A DNA stretch of 64,000 nt from assembly GCA_003987725.1 (NCBI GenBank), contig RXJH01000013.1, positions 36,371 through 100,370 of the forward strand, written 5' to 3'. Below the pieces are notes generated by a model. It had not been told where the DNA came from and ran no database searches. It was given only the letters and a program-made list of their open reading frames with translations. This document shows, piece after piece, positions 1 to 8,903 of this stretch (the stretch's first letter is position 1; the number at the start of each line of letters is the position of its first letter). This DNA comes from Hyphomicrobium sp. (GTDB lineage Bacteria; Pseudomonadota; Alphaproteobacteria; Rhizobiales; Hyphomicrobiaceae). The position numbers were made by a program, and so were the translations under genes.

Positions 1-176
1 ATACGCAAGTCGATGTCAACGAAGCGGGCGGAAACGTACAGATCGCTCGCGGCGCCAATTTGCGTGAGCTCGTGACCGCCCTCAACAGGATGGGTCTGAA
101 GCCCATCGGAATTATCGCAATCCTGCAGGCCATGAAAACGGCAGGCGCGCTGCAAGCCGAGCTGGTGGTTCAATGA
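1..176 (+). CDS. flgI: Flagellar P-ring protein FlgI, C-terminal end (partial)
   Basis: Only the last 57 or so codons are present; the reading frame enters at base 3. The visible C-terminus (VDVNEAGGNVQIARGANL, then LVTALNRMGLKPIGIIAIL and LQAMKTAGALQAELVVQ) is the typical end of FlgI, the periplasmic P-ring subunit around the flagellar rod. Its TGA overlaps the ATG of the next gene (ATGA), as is common in this block. The order flgI-motE-flgH-fliL-fliP is the usual rhizobial arrangement. The rest of the gene lies left of the window. Confidence 0.9.
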   Translation, partial: TQVDVNEAGGNVQIARGANLRELVTALNRMGLKPIGIIAILQAMKTAGALQAELVVQ

Positions 177-724
177 GATCGTTCACGAGCTTCGCGTCGG
201 TCCTCGTCGGTCTCTTTCTCTTCGTGCCGATTGGCGCCGCCGACGAGGCAAAGCCCGATAACAACGAGCTGGAAGTTCTGCAGGTGCCGCAGCCGAATGC
301 GCCTGAGCTCAGCCCGGCACAACAGTATTGCTCGAGCATCATGGATGCGGCGACAGCAGCCCAGATCGCGCAACAGACGCGCAACCTGGAAAAGGCGCAG
401 AAGCAGCTCAACGACCGGATCGCCGTTCTTGCCGAGAAGGCCGAAGTCCTGAAAGGCTGGATCAAGATGCGCGAGGACTTCACCGCGCGCGCGACCGAGT
501 CTCTGGTTCAGATCTACAGCAAAATGAAGCCCGATGCCGCCGCAGCGCAGCTCGCGGCGATGGATGAGATGGTCGCGGCGGCCGTCATGTCGAAGCTTAC
601 GCCGAAGGCTTCAAGCCTCATCATGACCGAAATGGAAGTGGCGAAGGCGGCACGATTGTCGGCAGTCATAGCGGGCGCGGGCGAAGTGGCTGTTCATCCG
701 GAGCGTAAGGCCGATGCGCAATAA
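173..724 (+). CDS. motE: MotE-like periplasmic flagellar chaperone
   Basis: The 183-residue protein has an N-terminal signal peptide (residues 1 to about 23), a charged alpha-helical stretch around 55-110 that looks like a coiled coil, and a C-terminal MgtE-N-like segment with KMKPDAAAAQLAAMDE and LTPKASSLIMTEM. This layout and its place between flgI and flgH match MotE of Sinorhizobium. MotE is known as a chaperone that stabilises the periplasmic motor protein MotC, and motC is present in this window at 7629. The start overlaps the flgI stop and the 3' end overlaps flgH by 11 bases, which suggests translational coupling. The symbol rests on context as much as on sequence. Confidence 0.8.
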   Translation: MRSFTSFASVLVGLFLFVPIGAADEAKPDNNELEVLQVPQPNAPELSPAQQYCSSIMDAATAAQIAQQTRNLEKAQKQLNDRIAVLAEKAEVLKGWIKMREDFTARATESLVQIYSKMKPDAAAAQLAAMDEMVAAAVMSKLTPKASSLIMTEMEVAKAARLSAVIAGAGEVAVHPERKADAQ

Positions 725-1445
725 TATACGTTGGGCGACGCCGGCAATCGTATCGCTCACTTTGTTGCTCACGGGATGCGCCGACCAATTGCGTGAAATC
801 GGTCGCGAGCCGACGTTGTCTCCGGTTGGAAGCGGCTTGGCGCCGGACCGGACGGCCCATGTTGATCTTCCGGTTACGCCCGTCGCCTACCACTCGGGGA
901 ATTCGACGTGGCAGGATGCCGGAGCCGATCTCTTCCGCGACGCCCGCGCCTTGCACGTCGGCGACGTCGTGACGGTAAAGATTCAAATCAACGATAAAGC
1001 CTCTCTCGATAACAACCTGAACCGCTCGCGCGACGCGAGCGTCGGTCTGAAGTCATCCGCTGACTTCGATTTCGGTTTTGGCGGCTCTGGTCCGAGCGGC
1101 TCGGGAAAACTTGACGGCAATCTCAATCGAACGACATCGACCGATTCGAAAGGTTCCATTGCAAGATCCGAAAGTATCAACCTCCTCGTGGGCGCCGTCG
1201 TCAGTCAGGTTCTTCCGAACGGGAACCTCGTGATCAGCGGCTCACAGGAAGTGCGGGTCAATTTCGAGCTTCGTGTGCTGAACGTTCAGGGTGTGATTCG
1301 CCCGCGCGACATCGCAACCGACAACACGATCTCCTACGAGAAGATTGCCGAGGCCCGCGTTTCCTACGGCGGCCGAGGCAGGGTGATGGAGGTCCAGCAG
1401 CCGGCATACGGTCAGCAGATACTCGACGTCGTGGCGCCGTTCTAG
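714..1445 (+). CDS. flgH: Flagellar L-ring lipoprotein FlgH
   Basis: FlgH forms the outer-membrane L ring that acts as a bushing for the flagellar rod. The 243-residue protein begins with a lipoprotein signal: hydrophobic LLLTG before Cys22 (LTGC lipobox). Later segments are typical of the family, including SLWQDAGADLFRD-like residues near 60 (here STWQDAGADLFRDARA), VGDVVTVKIQINDKAS and, near the C-terminus, NTISYEKIAEARVSYGGRG. Length is normal. It overlaps motE and is followed after 21 bases by fliL. Confidence 0.95.
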   Translation: MRNNIRWATPAIVSLTLLLTGCADQLREIGREPTLSPVGSGLAPDRTAHVDLPVTPVAYHSGNSTWQDAGADLFRDARALHVGDVVTVKIQINDKASLDNNLNRSRDASVGLKSSADFDFGFGGSGPSGSGKLDGNLNRTTSTDSKGSIARSESINLLVGAVVSQVLPNGNLVISGSQEVRVNFELRVLNVQGVIRPRDIATDNTISYEKIAEARVSYGGRGRVMEVQQPAYGQQILDVVAPF

Positions 1446-1466
1446 GCAAAGTCAGGGGCGCTGGCG

Positions 1467-1952
1467 ATGGCGACAGAAAAAAGCGAAACTTCAGGCGGCG
1501 TCGCGGATCTGGTGAAGTCCGCTCTTGCAGCGGCAATCGTCGGCGTCGGTGGTGGCGGAGCATTCGGCTATTTCGTTATGCCAAGTGGTGCGAGCACACC
1601 GCCCCCGCAGGCTGGCCACGTAGAAGAGAAGCCTTCGCTGATGCCCGGCCGTTTTCCGAGCGATGCGCTGGCGGTTGAAATTTCCTCGATTATCGCCGAC
1701 CTCGAGACTGAGCCGAGGAGCAGGGTTCGCCTCGATATCTCGATCGTCGTTGCGCATGGAACGCCCGAAACGACCACCCTCAAAAATGAAGTGAAGGAAG
1801 ACGTGATCGCCTATCTGAAGGGGCTCACCGTGTCCGACATTCAGGGCGTCAGGGGATTTCAGAACTTGCGTGAGCAGCTCGACGACCGCGCCAGGGTCCG
1901 CGGCCGTGGCGCCATCCTGGGTCTGTTGATCGGCGGCTTGGTTCTCGAATGA
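1467..1952 (+). CDS. fliL: Flagellar basal-body-associated protein FliL
   Basis: This 161-residue single-pass inner-membrane protein has a short cytoplasmic tail, one glycine-rich transmembrane segment (about 18-40) and a periplasmic domain containing a RVRLDISIVV strand and a DVIAYLKGLTVSDIQGVRG segment typical of FliL. FliL sits next to the stator and supports torque or motor function. It follows flgH and its stop overlaps the fliP start (ATGA). Sequence conservation in this family is low, so gene order adds much of the support. Confidence 0.88.
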   Translation: MATEKSETSGGVADLVKSALAAAIVGVGGGGAFGYFVMPSGASTPPPQAGHVEEKPSLMPGRFPSDALAVEISSIIADLETEPRSRVRLDISIVVAHGTPETTTLKNEVKEDVIAYLKGLTVSDIQGVRGFQNLREQLDDRARVRGRGAILGLLIGGLVLE

Positions 1953-2692
1953 TAGCTCGTAGAATTCTCACCGTAGTAGCCGCTTTGTCACTGTCCTCCG
2001 GCGCCGCGTTGGCGCAGACGATAGACCTGCAGACATTGTTCCCAGCCGGTGACGCGAGCGTCTCCGGCCGTATCGTCCAGCTTCTCGTGGTGATGACCGT
2101 CCTCTCGGTCGCCCCTGGTCTGCTGATGATGGTGACGTCTTTTGCGCGCTTCTTGATCGCGTTTTCGTTCTTGCGGGTTGGCCTCGGACTTCAGACGACG
2201 CCGAACAATCTCATCCTGGTGAGCTTGGCGCTGTTCATGACGTTGTTCGTCATGGCGCCGACGCTGCAGAAAGCCTGGGACGAAGGCGTGAAGCCAATGG
2301 TCGAGAACAAAATTAGTCAGCAGGATGGCTATACGCGGACGACTGCGCCGTTTCGCGCCTTCATGCAAGCCAACGTGCGCGACAAAGATCTTGCACTTTT
2401 TCAGGAAATGTCATCACAACGCTTCGGCGAGCAGAATAAAATCGAATCAGACGATCTCCGCGTACTCGTTCCGGCTTTCATGATCTCGGAGCTACGCCGG
2501 GGCTTCGAAATCGGGTTTCTGGTGACATTGCCGTTTCTCGTCATTGATCTCGTCGTCGCGACGATCATGACGTCGATGGGCATGATGATGATGCCGCCGA
2601 CTGTGGTGTCATTGCCGTTAAAGGTTTTGTTCTTCGTGTTGGTCGATGGGTGGAGTTTGCTCGTCGGTGCGTTGGTTAAGTCGTTCGCTTAA
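1949..2692 (+). CDS. fliP: Flagellar type III export protein FliP
   Basis: FliP is a core subunit of the flagellar export gate, together with FliQ (18216) and FliR (35540). The 247-residue sequence has a cleavable-type signal peptide (to about residue 22), then MTVLSVAPGLLMMVTSF, RFLIAFSFLRVGLGLQTTPNN and the C-terminal hydrophobic core with TSMGMMMMPPTVVSLPLKV, all hallmarks of FliP. Four transmembrane segments follow the signal. It ends the flgI-motE-flgH-fliL-fliP run. The next gene, flagellin, is 221 bases away and likely has its own promoter. Confidence 0.96.
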   Translation: MIARRILTVVAALSLSSGAALAQTIDLQTLFPAGDASVSGRIVQLLVVMTVLSVAPGLLMMVTSFARFLIAFSFLRVGLGLQTTPNNLILVSLALFMTLFVMAPTLQKAWDEGVKPMVENKISQQDGYTRTTAPFRAFMQANVRDKDLALFQEMSSQRFGEQNKIESDDLRVLVPAFMISELRRGFEIGFLVTLPFLVIDLVVATIMTSMGMMMMPPTVVSLPLKVLFFVLVDGWSLLVGALVKSFA

Positions 2693-2823
2693 TCAGGCGA
2701 ACACTGTTAAGTGAATCGTCTAAGGCGGCGATTAACGATTGGGCCCCTAAAAGTAACAATTGAGAAACAACTCTCAGCTATTTCAAGTTTGATAACGGAG
2801 TGGTTGCCGACACCTGCACCACA

Positions 2824-2866
2824 GGCATGATGCCGATCTGTTAAGCCGGAAGACCCGGTATGTCCC
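2824..2866 (+). promoter_or_regulatory. Two-part motif upstream of flagellin, shared with the che operon
   Basis: GGCATGATGCCG lies at 2824-2835 and GACCCGGTATGTCCC at 2852-2866, starting 62 bases before the flagellin ATG. A nearly identical pair occurs at 23864 and 23891 upstream of the chemotaxis operon, with one base less between the two parts. GGCAT/ATGCC is an inverted repeat around one base. Its role as promoter or operator is inferred from this repetition at two motility transcription units. Confidence 0.45.
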
Positions 2867-2913
2867 CTGTTTGCGTGCGCTTATTTAGTGCCGAGTAGAA
2901 GGAAAAAAGGGAC

Positions 2914-3870
2914 ATGGGCATGAGCAGTATCAACACCAATATTTCGGCAATGACGGCACTCCAGTCGTTGCAGAGCACCTCTAAAGACCTGCTGACGACG
3001 CAGAACCGCATTTCGACCGGCTTGAAAGTTGCCTCCGCTTCGGACAACGCCGCCTACTGGTCGATCGCGACGACCATGAAGTCCGATAACGATGCGCTGT
3101 CGACCGTTCAGGACGCGCTCGGCCTCGGCAAGGGCACCGTTGACGTCGCATACAACGCGTTGAACCAGAGCATCACGCTCGTCAGCCAGATCAAGGAAAA
3201 GCTGACGGCCGCCGCTGCTCCGGGCGTTGATCGCTCGAAGGTTCAGTCGGAAATCACGCAGCTTCAGGAACAGCTCAAGGGCATCGCCGATACGGCGAAC
3301 TTCTCGGGCCAGAACTGGGTTTCGGTCGACTCGTCGGTTAGTGGCTACAACTCGACGAAGACGATCGTTGCTTCGTTCGCACGCACGGCGACGGGTAGCG
3401 TTTCGATCGGCACGATCTCTGTTGATACGTCGAAGTCGATCCTGTTCGACTCTTCGACGGCTACGACCGGCACCAGCGGTGGTATCCTCGACTCGCAGCG
3501 CGGCACGACCGGCGCGATCGTGACGACCGGCGGCACGTCGGTCATGAAGATCGACATCAGCACGCTGAGCGACAGCTCGACCGACCAGCAAACGCTGAGC
3601 TCATACATCTCTGGCGTCGACGCTGCGTTCCAGGAAATGACCACGGCAGCTACCAACCTTGGTGCAGCCCAGAAGCGTATCGACCTGCAGACGAGCTTCA
3701 TTTCGTCCTTGCGGGATACGATCACCACGGGCGTCTCCCAGTTGGTCGATGCCGACATGAACCAGGAATCGACGCGATTGCAGGCCCTTCAGGTCAAGCA
3801 GCAGCTTGGTGTTCAGGCACTCAGCATTGCTAACCAGTCGAGCCAGAACATCCTCTCGCTCTTCCGCTAA
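2914..3870 (+). CDS. Flagellin
   Basis: This is the 318-residue structural subunit of the flagellar filament. The N-terminal D0/D1 region (SSINTNISAMTALQSLQ, TQNRISTGLKVASASDNAAYWSIA) and the C-terminal D1/D0 region (QQLGVQALSIANQSSQNIL) are strongly typical, around a short Ser/Thr-rich variable centre (about 145-215). A GGAAAAAAGGG stretch just before the ATG is the ribosome site; an in-frame ATG two codons later (2920) is also possible. It stands alone between fliP and fliF and is followed by a strong hairpin. FlaF and FlbT (17058, 17399) likely control its synthesis. Many Hyphomicrobiales carry several flagellins, but only this one is in the window. Confidence 0.96.
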   Translation: MGMSSINTNISAMTALQSLQSTSKDLLTTQNRISTGLKVASASDNAAYWSIATTMKSDNDALSTVQDALGLGKGTVDVAYNALNQSITLVSQIKEKLTAAAAPGVDRSKVQSEITQLQEQLKGIADTANFSGQNWVSVDSSVSGYNSTKTIVASFARTATGSVSIGTISVDTSKSILFDSSTATTGTSGGILDSQRGTTGAIVTTGGTSVMKIDISTLSDSSTDQQTLSSYISGVDAAFQEMTTAATNLGAAQKRIDLQTSFISSLRDTITTGVSQLVDADMNQESTRLQALQVKQQLGVQALSIANQSSQNILSLFR

Positions 3871-3877
3871 AGACTAA

Positions 3878-3904
3878 GGCTCGGCGCCTATCGGGCGCCG
3901 AGCC
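3878..3904 (+). terminator. Hairpin after flagellin
   Basis: An 11-base perfect inverted repeat (GGCTCGGCGCC at 3878-3888 and GGCGCCGAGCC at 3894-3904, loop of 5) begins seven bases after the flagellin stop. There is no clear T run after it, so it may stabilise the mRNA 3' end or act as an imperfect intrinsic terminator. Confidence 0.6.
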
Positions 3905-4064
3905 CTCCACGCTCCCCAGTCGGGACTGACTGGCGCCCCATACGGGCCGCATTCCGAGCGACGATCCGCCTACCGCGCCGGATCCCGAACAGCCGCCCCG
4001 TCACCTCTGCACAAGGTTCCCTCTCTACCGTCGGCATCTAACTTTGCCGGGTAGGGTACCAGGG

Positions 4065-5744
4065 ATGGATTGGCGTCAATTCGAAAATTTATATCAGAGT
4101 TTGAAAGGCCTAGGGCGGCAGCGTCTGATAGCCCTCGGAGTTGCCGGCGCATTCGTTTTTGCGCTCATTACAATTGGTAGCTATTTCGCTTCTCGATCAG
4201 CTTACGACACACTCTACGTCGGCCTGACGCCGTCCGACGTAAGTCGTATGGGCACTGTGCTGACGGAAGCAGGCATCGCCTTCGAGACCAGCACCGACGG
4301 CACGAAGCTGAGTGTTCCCATTGGTGATACGGCTCAGGCCCGTGCCCTCCTTGCTGAAAAGGGCCTGCCCGGAAGCCAAACCGCAGGCTACGAGCTTTTC
4401 GACAAGCTTGGCGCTCTGGGTCTGACCTCGTTCATGCAGGAAGTCACTCGCGTCCGCGCGCTCGAAGGCGAGCTTTCGCGCACCATTCAGTATCTGAAGG
4501 GCATACGCGCTGCCCGTGTACATATCTTTCTTCCCGACCAGAATGCGCTGCGCGTCAAGAAGCAGTCCCCGTCGGCTTCGGTCGTGATCAGGACCGACAT
4601 CGCTGGCGATGCTGCTGCGGCACCCGCGATCAAACACCTGGTAGCATCTGCAATTCCGGAAATGTCGCCGGAAGAAGTGCAGGTGATCGGCACCGACGGA
4701 ACCATTCTCGGAGGCGGCAAAAGCGCAACGGGCGATGCGCCTGTGCAGATGCTCGAACTCGAACGGACCGTCGCTCAACAAATCCAAGACAGCGTTCGTC
4801 GCACGTTGGTGCCCTATTTGGGCCTGGACAACTTCGAGGTCAGCGCAATCGCCCGCTTGAACATCGACAAGCGCCAAACGAGCGAAACCAACTTCGATCC
4901 GGAGAGCAAAGTCGAGCGGTCGACCAGGGTCATCAAAGAGGCTCAGAGCTCGCAGGACGCTGCAAAAACCAACGTAAGCGTCGAGCAGAATATTCCGGGT
5001 GAAGCGGCCCCGAACAAGGACCAGGCGAAAAAGGCCCAGGATCGTAAGGAAGAGACGACCAACTACGAAATCAGCACGAAGTCCGCCTCGACGACGAGCG
5101 AAGGCTACAAGGTCGATAACATCTCGGTCGCCGTGGTCATCAACAAGAGGCGTCTGGCGGAAGTCATGGGCAAGGACGCGAAGGCCGAAGATCTCGACAG
5201 GCAGGTCGCGGAAATCGAGAAAATCGCGCTCTCGGCGGCCGGAATCGACAAGAAGCGGGGCGATCATATCAGCGTCTCAGCCGTCGACTTCGCACCAACG
5301 CCGTTCGAGTCCGATGCTGCCTCCGGAGGATGGCAGCCGCTGGTTATGAGTCTCGCAGGGACGGGAATTAAATCCCTGACGATTCTTCTGCTGGCGGCGA
5401 TCGTGGTGATGGCAGGCTTCAGGCCCGTCATGCGCACATTGCTGTCAAATGGCGCCGTCGAAGGACCTGCGGCTGTTGCCGCGCTCGGTTCACCGATTGC
5501 GTCCATCGCCGGAACAGGACCCGCACCGCTAGACATGCCGGAGATGGCATCGCCGCTACTCGAGCCGGGAGCCAATCCGTTCGATGGAGAAGGCGGAATG
5601 GGCTCAATGGGCTCGGACTTCGGCAGCGGTCTTTCCTTTGGCCGGTCTCTTGCGCTCGGCCCGGTCGAAAAGCTTGGGGCGATCATCGATAGCGACGAGG
5701 AACAAGCCACCGCTATCCTGAAACATTGGGTTAAGAACGGATGA
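4065..5744 (+). CDS. fliF: Flagellar MS-ring protein FliF
   Basis: FliF builds the MS ring in the inner membrane, the base of the flagellum. The 559-residue product starts MDWRQFENLYQSLKGLG and has a first transmembrane segment near 20-45, a YscJ/FliF periplasmic domain (TLYVGLTPSDVSRMGTVL, ARVHIFLPDQNALRVKKQ), a second transmembrane segment near 435-460 and a cytoplasmic tail ending [10 protein letters not shown] that should bind FliG. I chose the ATG at 4065, preceded by AGGG, over an in-frame TTG at 4044. The 3' end overlaps the next gene by 4 bases. fliG is not in the window. Confidence 0.96.
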   Translation: MDWRQFENLYQSLKGLGRQRLIALGVAGAFVFALITIGSYFASRSAYDTLYVGLTPSDVSRMGTVLTEAGIAFETSTDGTKLSVPIGDTAQARALLAEKGLPGSQTAGYELFDKLGALGLTSFMQEVTRVRALEGELSRTIQYLKGIRAARVHIFLPDQNALRVKKQSPSASVVIRTDIAGDAAAAPAIKHLVASAIPEMSPEEVQVIGTDGTILGGGKSATGDAPVQMLELERTVAQQIQDSVRRTLVPYLGLDNFEVSAIARLNIDKRQTSETNFDPESKVERSTRVIKEAQSSQDAAKTNVSVEQNIPGEAAPNKDQAKKAQDRKEETTNYEISTKSASTTSEGYKVDNISVAVVINKRRLAEVMGKDAKAEDLDRQVAEIEKIALSAAGIDKKRGDHISVSAVDFAPTPFESDAASGGWQPLVMSLAGTGIKSLTILLLAAIVVMAGFRPVMRTLLSNGAVEGPAAVAALGSPIASIAGTGPAPLDMPEMASPLLEPGANPFDGEGGMGSMGSDFGSGLSFGRSLALGPVEKLGAIIDSDEEQATAILKHWVKNG

Positions 5745-6328
5745 CGACGAGACTTCACAGCTCGGCGTTTTCGCTTCTATCTGACTTCGATCGCGAAAAC
5801 GCGGTCGTCGAACGCGATTATGAAGCCGAGATAAAGTCGGCTTTCGAAGAGGGCTATCGCCACGGTCACGCCGATGGGCGGACCGAAATGGAGGCCGACG
5901 CGGAGCATCGACTGACAGAAGCGACGTCTCTTCATGCCGAGCAGCTCCTCGAAGAGAAGCAAAACTGGCAACGCGACTGCGCCGACGTCCTGGCGGCGCG
6001 TTTGGAAAACGTCTCAAAGCTTATCGAGGCGAGCATAGAAGAGCGCGTCGCGACCCTGCTTCGGCCATGGCTTGCCGAACGATTGCGCGAACGCGCCCTG
6101 CAGGATCTTGAGAACGCCATCGCGCGCGCACTCGTCGAAGGCGCGAAAATTCACATAGAGGCGCCGGCTGAAATCGTCGTGCACCTCCGCGAACGCTTGC
6201 CGGTGGAGGGTCTTCAAATCGGCTATTCCGAAACAGAGAACAGCGACATTCGCGCTCACATCGAAGAAACCGAAATCGAGGTCAACATCTCCGCGTGGGT
6301 TTCCGCGCTTGAAGCGGTGGCATCATGA
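5741..6328 (+). CDS. FliH-like flagellar assembly protein
   Basis: A 195-residue soluble protein rich in Glu, Ala and Arg, with long helices and [14 protein letters not shown]-like spacing near residues 40-55 ([12 protein letters not shown]), followed by a coiled-coil stretch and a C-terminal domain with strand/helix alternation. FliH-type proteins regulate the export ATPase FliI and link it to the C ring. Position directly after fliF, with ATGA overlap to fliF and to motB, supports a FliH/FlbE role. Sequence identity in this family is low, so this is a family-level call. Confidence 0.68.
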   Translation: MTTRLHSSAFSLLSDFDRENAVVERDYEAEIKSAFEEGYRHGHADGRTEMEADAEHRLTEATSLHAEQLLEEKQNWQRDCADVLAARLENVSKLIEASIEERVATLLRPWLAERLRERALQDLENAIARALVEGAKIHIEAPAEIVVHLRERLPVEGLQIGYSETENSDIRAHIEETEIEVNISAWVSALEAVAS

Positions 6329-7632
6329 GCAACGGTCAGGAAGACGTCTCATCGCAGCCGCTGGTCATCGTTCGTCGCCGGCGCAATACCGACGAGCCGC
6401 ATCATGGTGGTGTCTGGAAAATCGCCTACGCGGACTTCATGACCGCGATGATGGCCTTCTTCTTGGTGATGTGGCTGATCAACGCCGCCGACAAGAAGAC
6501 GATCGTTCAGGTCGCCGCCTATTTCAATCCGATGCGGTTGACGGATCGGTTCGCAGCGCCGAAAGGCCTTGAAGACCTTACCGAGACCGCGACCAAGCCG
6601 TCGGAAGAGAGAGGGAAAAAAGGCTTCGAAAAGCAGGTTATCGATACCAAGCAGAAGCAACAAGCCGATCAAGATAGCAAAGAGAAGATCGGCGAAGCGA
6701 TGGACGAGGCGGCGCAGAAGTCGAGCGCTGCCGCTGGTGGCAAGAGCTCCGAAGCTCAAAAGGAGCAGGCGCTTTTCGACAATCCTGGCGATCTGCTCGA
6801 GAAGCTTGCGGACGAAGCGCGAGCCAATTTCCCGACGACGGCATCAAGCCCTGCCGACGGAAACATCAGCGATCCGTTCGATCGCACGAATCGAAGGGCC
6901 GGAAAATCTCAGGCGACGTTGAAGCCGGCGAACCAACCGGCTCAGACGAATCCGCCCAAAGCTGATGAAGTTGCAAAGGCGGGCACGCCGCCGAGCAATG
7001 CGAAGCCGCCGTCACAAGAGGCTGCAAAAGAGACACCGGCCGTTCCCCCGGCGCAGAGCCAATTCGAGAAGCCAAAGCAACTTGACGTCGTCGCGAAGCA
7101 GACACCTGCAACGCTGGATCAGACGAAAAAGGAAGACAAGACGCACGAGCAGGACAAGCAAAAGGAAAAAGACGAAGACGCGAGAAAGCTCGAAGACGAC
7201 ATCAGCAAGGCAATTTCCGCTGTCGCGCGCGATCTGCCGCACGTCGAGGTCAAGGCAACTCCGGAGGGTGTGCTCATCAGTCTGACCGACGATGCGCATT
7301 TCGGCATGTTCGAGGTGGGATCTGCAAAGCCGCGCCCGGAACTCGTCCTTGTAATGGAAAAAATCAGCAAGGTTTTGGACGGTCACGACGGGCCCATCGT
7401 GGTTCGCGGTCACACCGACAGCCGAGCCTACAAAAATGCAAACTACGATAACTGGCGGCTCTCTGCAGCACGCGCGCAAATGGCCTATTACATGCTCGTG
7501 CGCGGCGGCATCCCGGAAACGCGTGTTACCGCCATCGAAGGTCGCGCCGACCGAGATCCGAAAATTCCATCCGATACTTTGGCGGCGCAAAACCGCCGGA
7601 TCGATATCCTCATAAAAGAGGCTAAGAAATGA
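6325..7632 (+). CDS. motB: Flagellar stator protein MotB
   Basis: MotB anchors the stator to peptidoglycan and carries the proton-binding residue. In this 435-residue protein the single transmembrane segment (about 33-52) contains Asp37 in [12 protein letters not shown], the equivalent of the essential motor aspartate. A long low-complexity Lys/Glu/Pro linker (about 85-295) is followed by an OmpA-like peptidoglycan-binding domain ([26 protein letters not shown]). The linker is much longer than in enteric MotB (about 308 residues in total), as seen in rhizobial proteins that work with MotC. motA is not in the window. Confidence 0.95.
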   Translation: MSNGQEDVSSQPLVIVRRRRNTDEPHHGGVWKIAYADFMTAMMAFFLVMWLINAADKKTIVQVAAYFNPMRLTDRFAAPKGLEDLTETATKPSEERGKKGFEKQVIDTKQKQQADQDSKEKIGEAMDEAAQKSSAAAGGKSSEAQKEQALFDNPGDLLEKLADEARANFPTTASSPADGNISDPFDRTNRRAGKSQATLKPANQPAQTNPPKADEVAKAGTPPSNAKPPSQEAAKETPAVPPAQSQFEKPKQLDVVAKQTPATLDQTKKEDKTHEQDKQKEKDEDARKLEDDISKAISAVARDLPHVEVKATPEGVLISLTDDAHFGMFEVGSAKPRPELVLVMEKISKVLDGHDGPIVVRGHTDSRAYKNANYDNWRLSAARAQMAYYMLVRGGIPETRVTAIEGRADRDPKIPSDTLAAQNRRIDILIKEAKK

Positions 7633-8903
7633 AGCGGCTCGCGCTGATCTCTGCAGCGTCGGTCGTCGCACTCTCCGGCGTTGCAGCAGGTTCGGCCTTT
7701 TATTTCCGGCCGGAGCTGATCTTCGGCGAGGATAAGCCCGAACCTCGTCTCGATCATGCCGTGCCCTCCTATGCACAAAAGCCGTCGAATGAAATGCAGG
7801 CGAGGAAGGAAGCACTCCGCAAGGTCGAACAGCTGGGCGCTATCCAGGACAGGATTATTCGTGGCGATCGGACCGCGCTCGCTGAGCAGGCACGAGTGCT
7901 GAGCGAAATAGCCCGTGACGTTCGTCACTTCGGCCCCGAAGACTGGAAAGACTACGTCAACGTGCGCACCAGCTTGCTCTATGTCCTGAGCGGCGGCGAT
8001 GCGCATGTTCTCACCCCGCTGATCGATAGCGATATTCTGGGCGCCGCTGACCAGAAGTTGGCCTCTGGCATCGTGAGCTTCGCTCAAGGGCAGACCAGAG
8101 CTGCGCGCAAATTATTCATGGAGATCGACCCGAGATCGCTCGATGTCAGCCTCGTCGGACCGTTCGCGCTCGCTCGTGCATCGCTTTATCTGGACGACAA
8201 CCACGAAAAGGCGATCGAACTGCTCGATGACGCGCGGCTCGCCTGTCCGCATACCGCAATCGACGAAGCCGCCGCGCGAAGGGAAGTTCCCCTTCTCATC
8301 GGTTTGGGCCGGAAAGATCGCGCGATAATGCTGACGACGAGCTACGTCCGCGAGTTCGGAAAATCCATCTATGCGTGGAAGCTGTTTCGCGATTTCGCGG
8401 AAGCAACGGCAAAACGCGGCGATATGGACGATTCCGAAACGATCGACGCGCTCGCGAATTCCTTCGATCCCGTCGACATGCAGAACGCGTCGGAGTTGTT
8501 TATCGATATCGCCGGCGAAGCGTTGCTCCAGGGCAGGCTGAAACTCGCACGCGCCGCCGCGGAGCGGGTCTTGAAGATTGATGGCGCAAGTCCCGAAACA
8601 TTGGATAAGGCCCATCTCTATCAAGCTGCAGCAGAAGCCCCTTCCGCCGATGCGGGAAAGGCTCTGCAAGCTTTGAATCAGATCACGGCTGATCGCCTTT
8701 CGGACGAGGATACGGAAATTCGTGAAGTCGCGGGCTTCATCGCGAATTCCGTCGTCGGCGATAAAATTGAAAATGCGCACCAGGGCACTGGCGCACCGGG
8801 AATTGCCAAAGATCCGATCTTACCGAAAGCTGCGGCCGTTCTCGGCAAAGCCGACGCTCTTATAAACGAAGCCGATCAGATCATCGCACGGAGTGGAAAA
8901 TGA
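7629..8903 (+). CDS. motC: Periplasmic motor protein MotC
   Basis: A 424-residue exported protein with an N-terminal signal or anchor (residues 1-26, ending near SAFYF). The rest is largely helical, with repeated features such as [30 protein letters not shown] and SASPAFYLDDN-like stretches (here [14 protein letters not shown]) that recall rhizobial MotC. In Sinorhizobium, MotC binds the periplasmic part of MotB and is needed for rotation. It lies between motB and fliK with ATGA overlaps on both sides, the same order as in rhizobia. Its presumed chaperone MotE is encoded at 173. Confidence 0.88.
   Translation: MKRLALISAASVVALSGVAAGSAFYFRPELIFGEDKPEPRLDHAVPSYAQKPSNEMQARKEALRKVEQLGAIQDRIIRGDRTALAEQARVLSEIARDVRHFGPEDWKDYVNVRTSLLYVLSGGDAHVLTPLIDSDILGAADQKLASGIVSFAQGQTRAARKLFMEIDPRSLDVSLVGPFALARASLYLDDNHEKAIELLDDARLACPHTAIDEAAARREVPLLIGLGRKDRAIMLTTSYVREFGKSIYAWKLFRDFAEATAKRGDMDDSETIDALANSFDPVDMQNASELFIDIAGEALLQGRLKLARAAAERVLKIDGASPETLDKAHLYQAAAEAPSADAGKALQALNQITADRLSDEDTEIREVAGFIANSVVGDKIENAHQGTGAPGIAKDPILPKAAAVLGKADALINEADQIIARSGK

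Noticed and set aside
2761-2776. Inverted repeat TGAGA-N6-TCTCA upstream of flagellin
   Set aside because: Five-base arms are expected by chance in a window of this size, and no second copy was found at another motility gene.
3345-3758. 137-codon frame opposite flagellin
   Set aside because: Antisense shadow; the flagellin reading frame is unambiguous.
4197-5267. 356-codon open frame opposite fliF
   Set aside because: It lies fully inside fliF on the other strand, has no recognisable domain, and reflects high GC at the third codon position.
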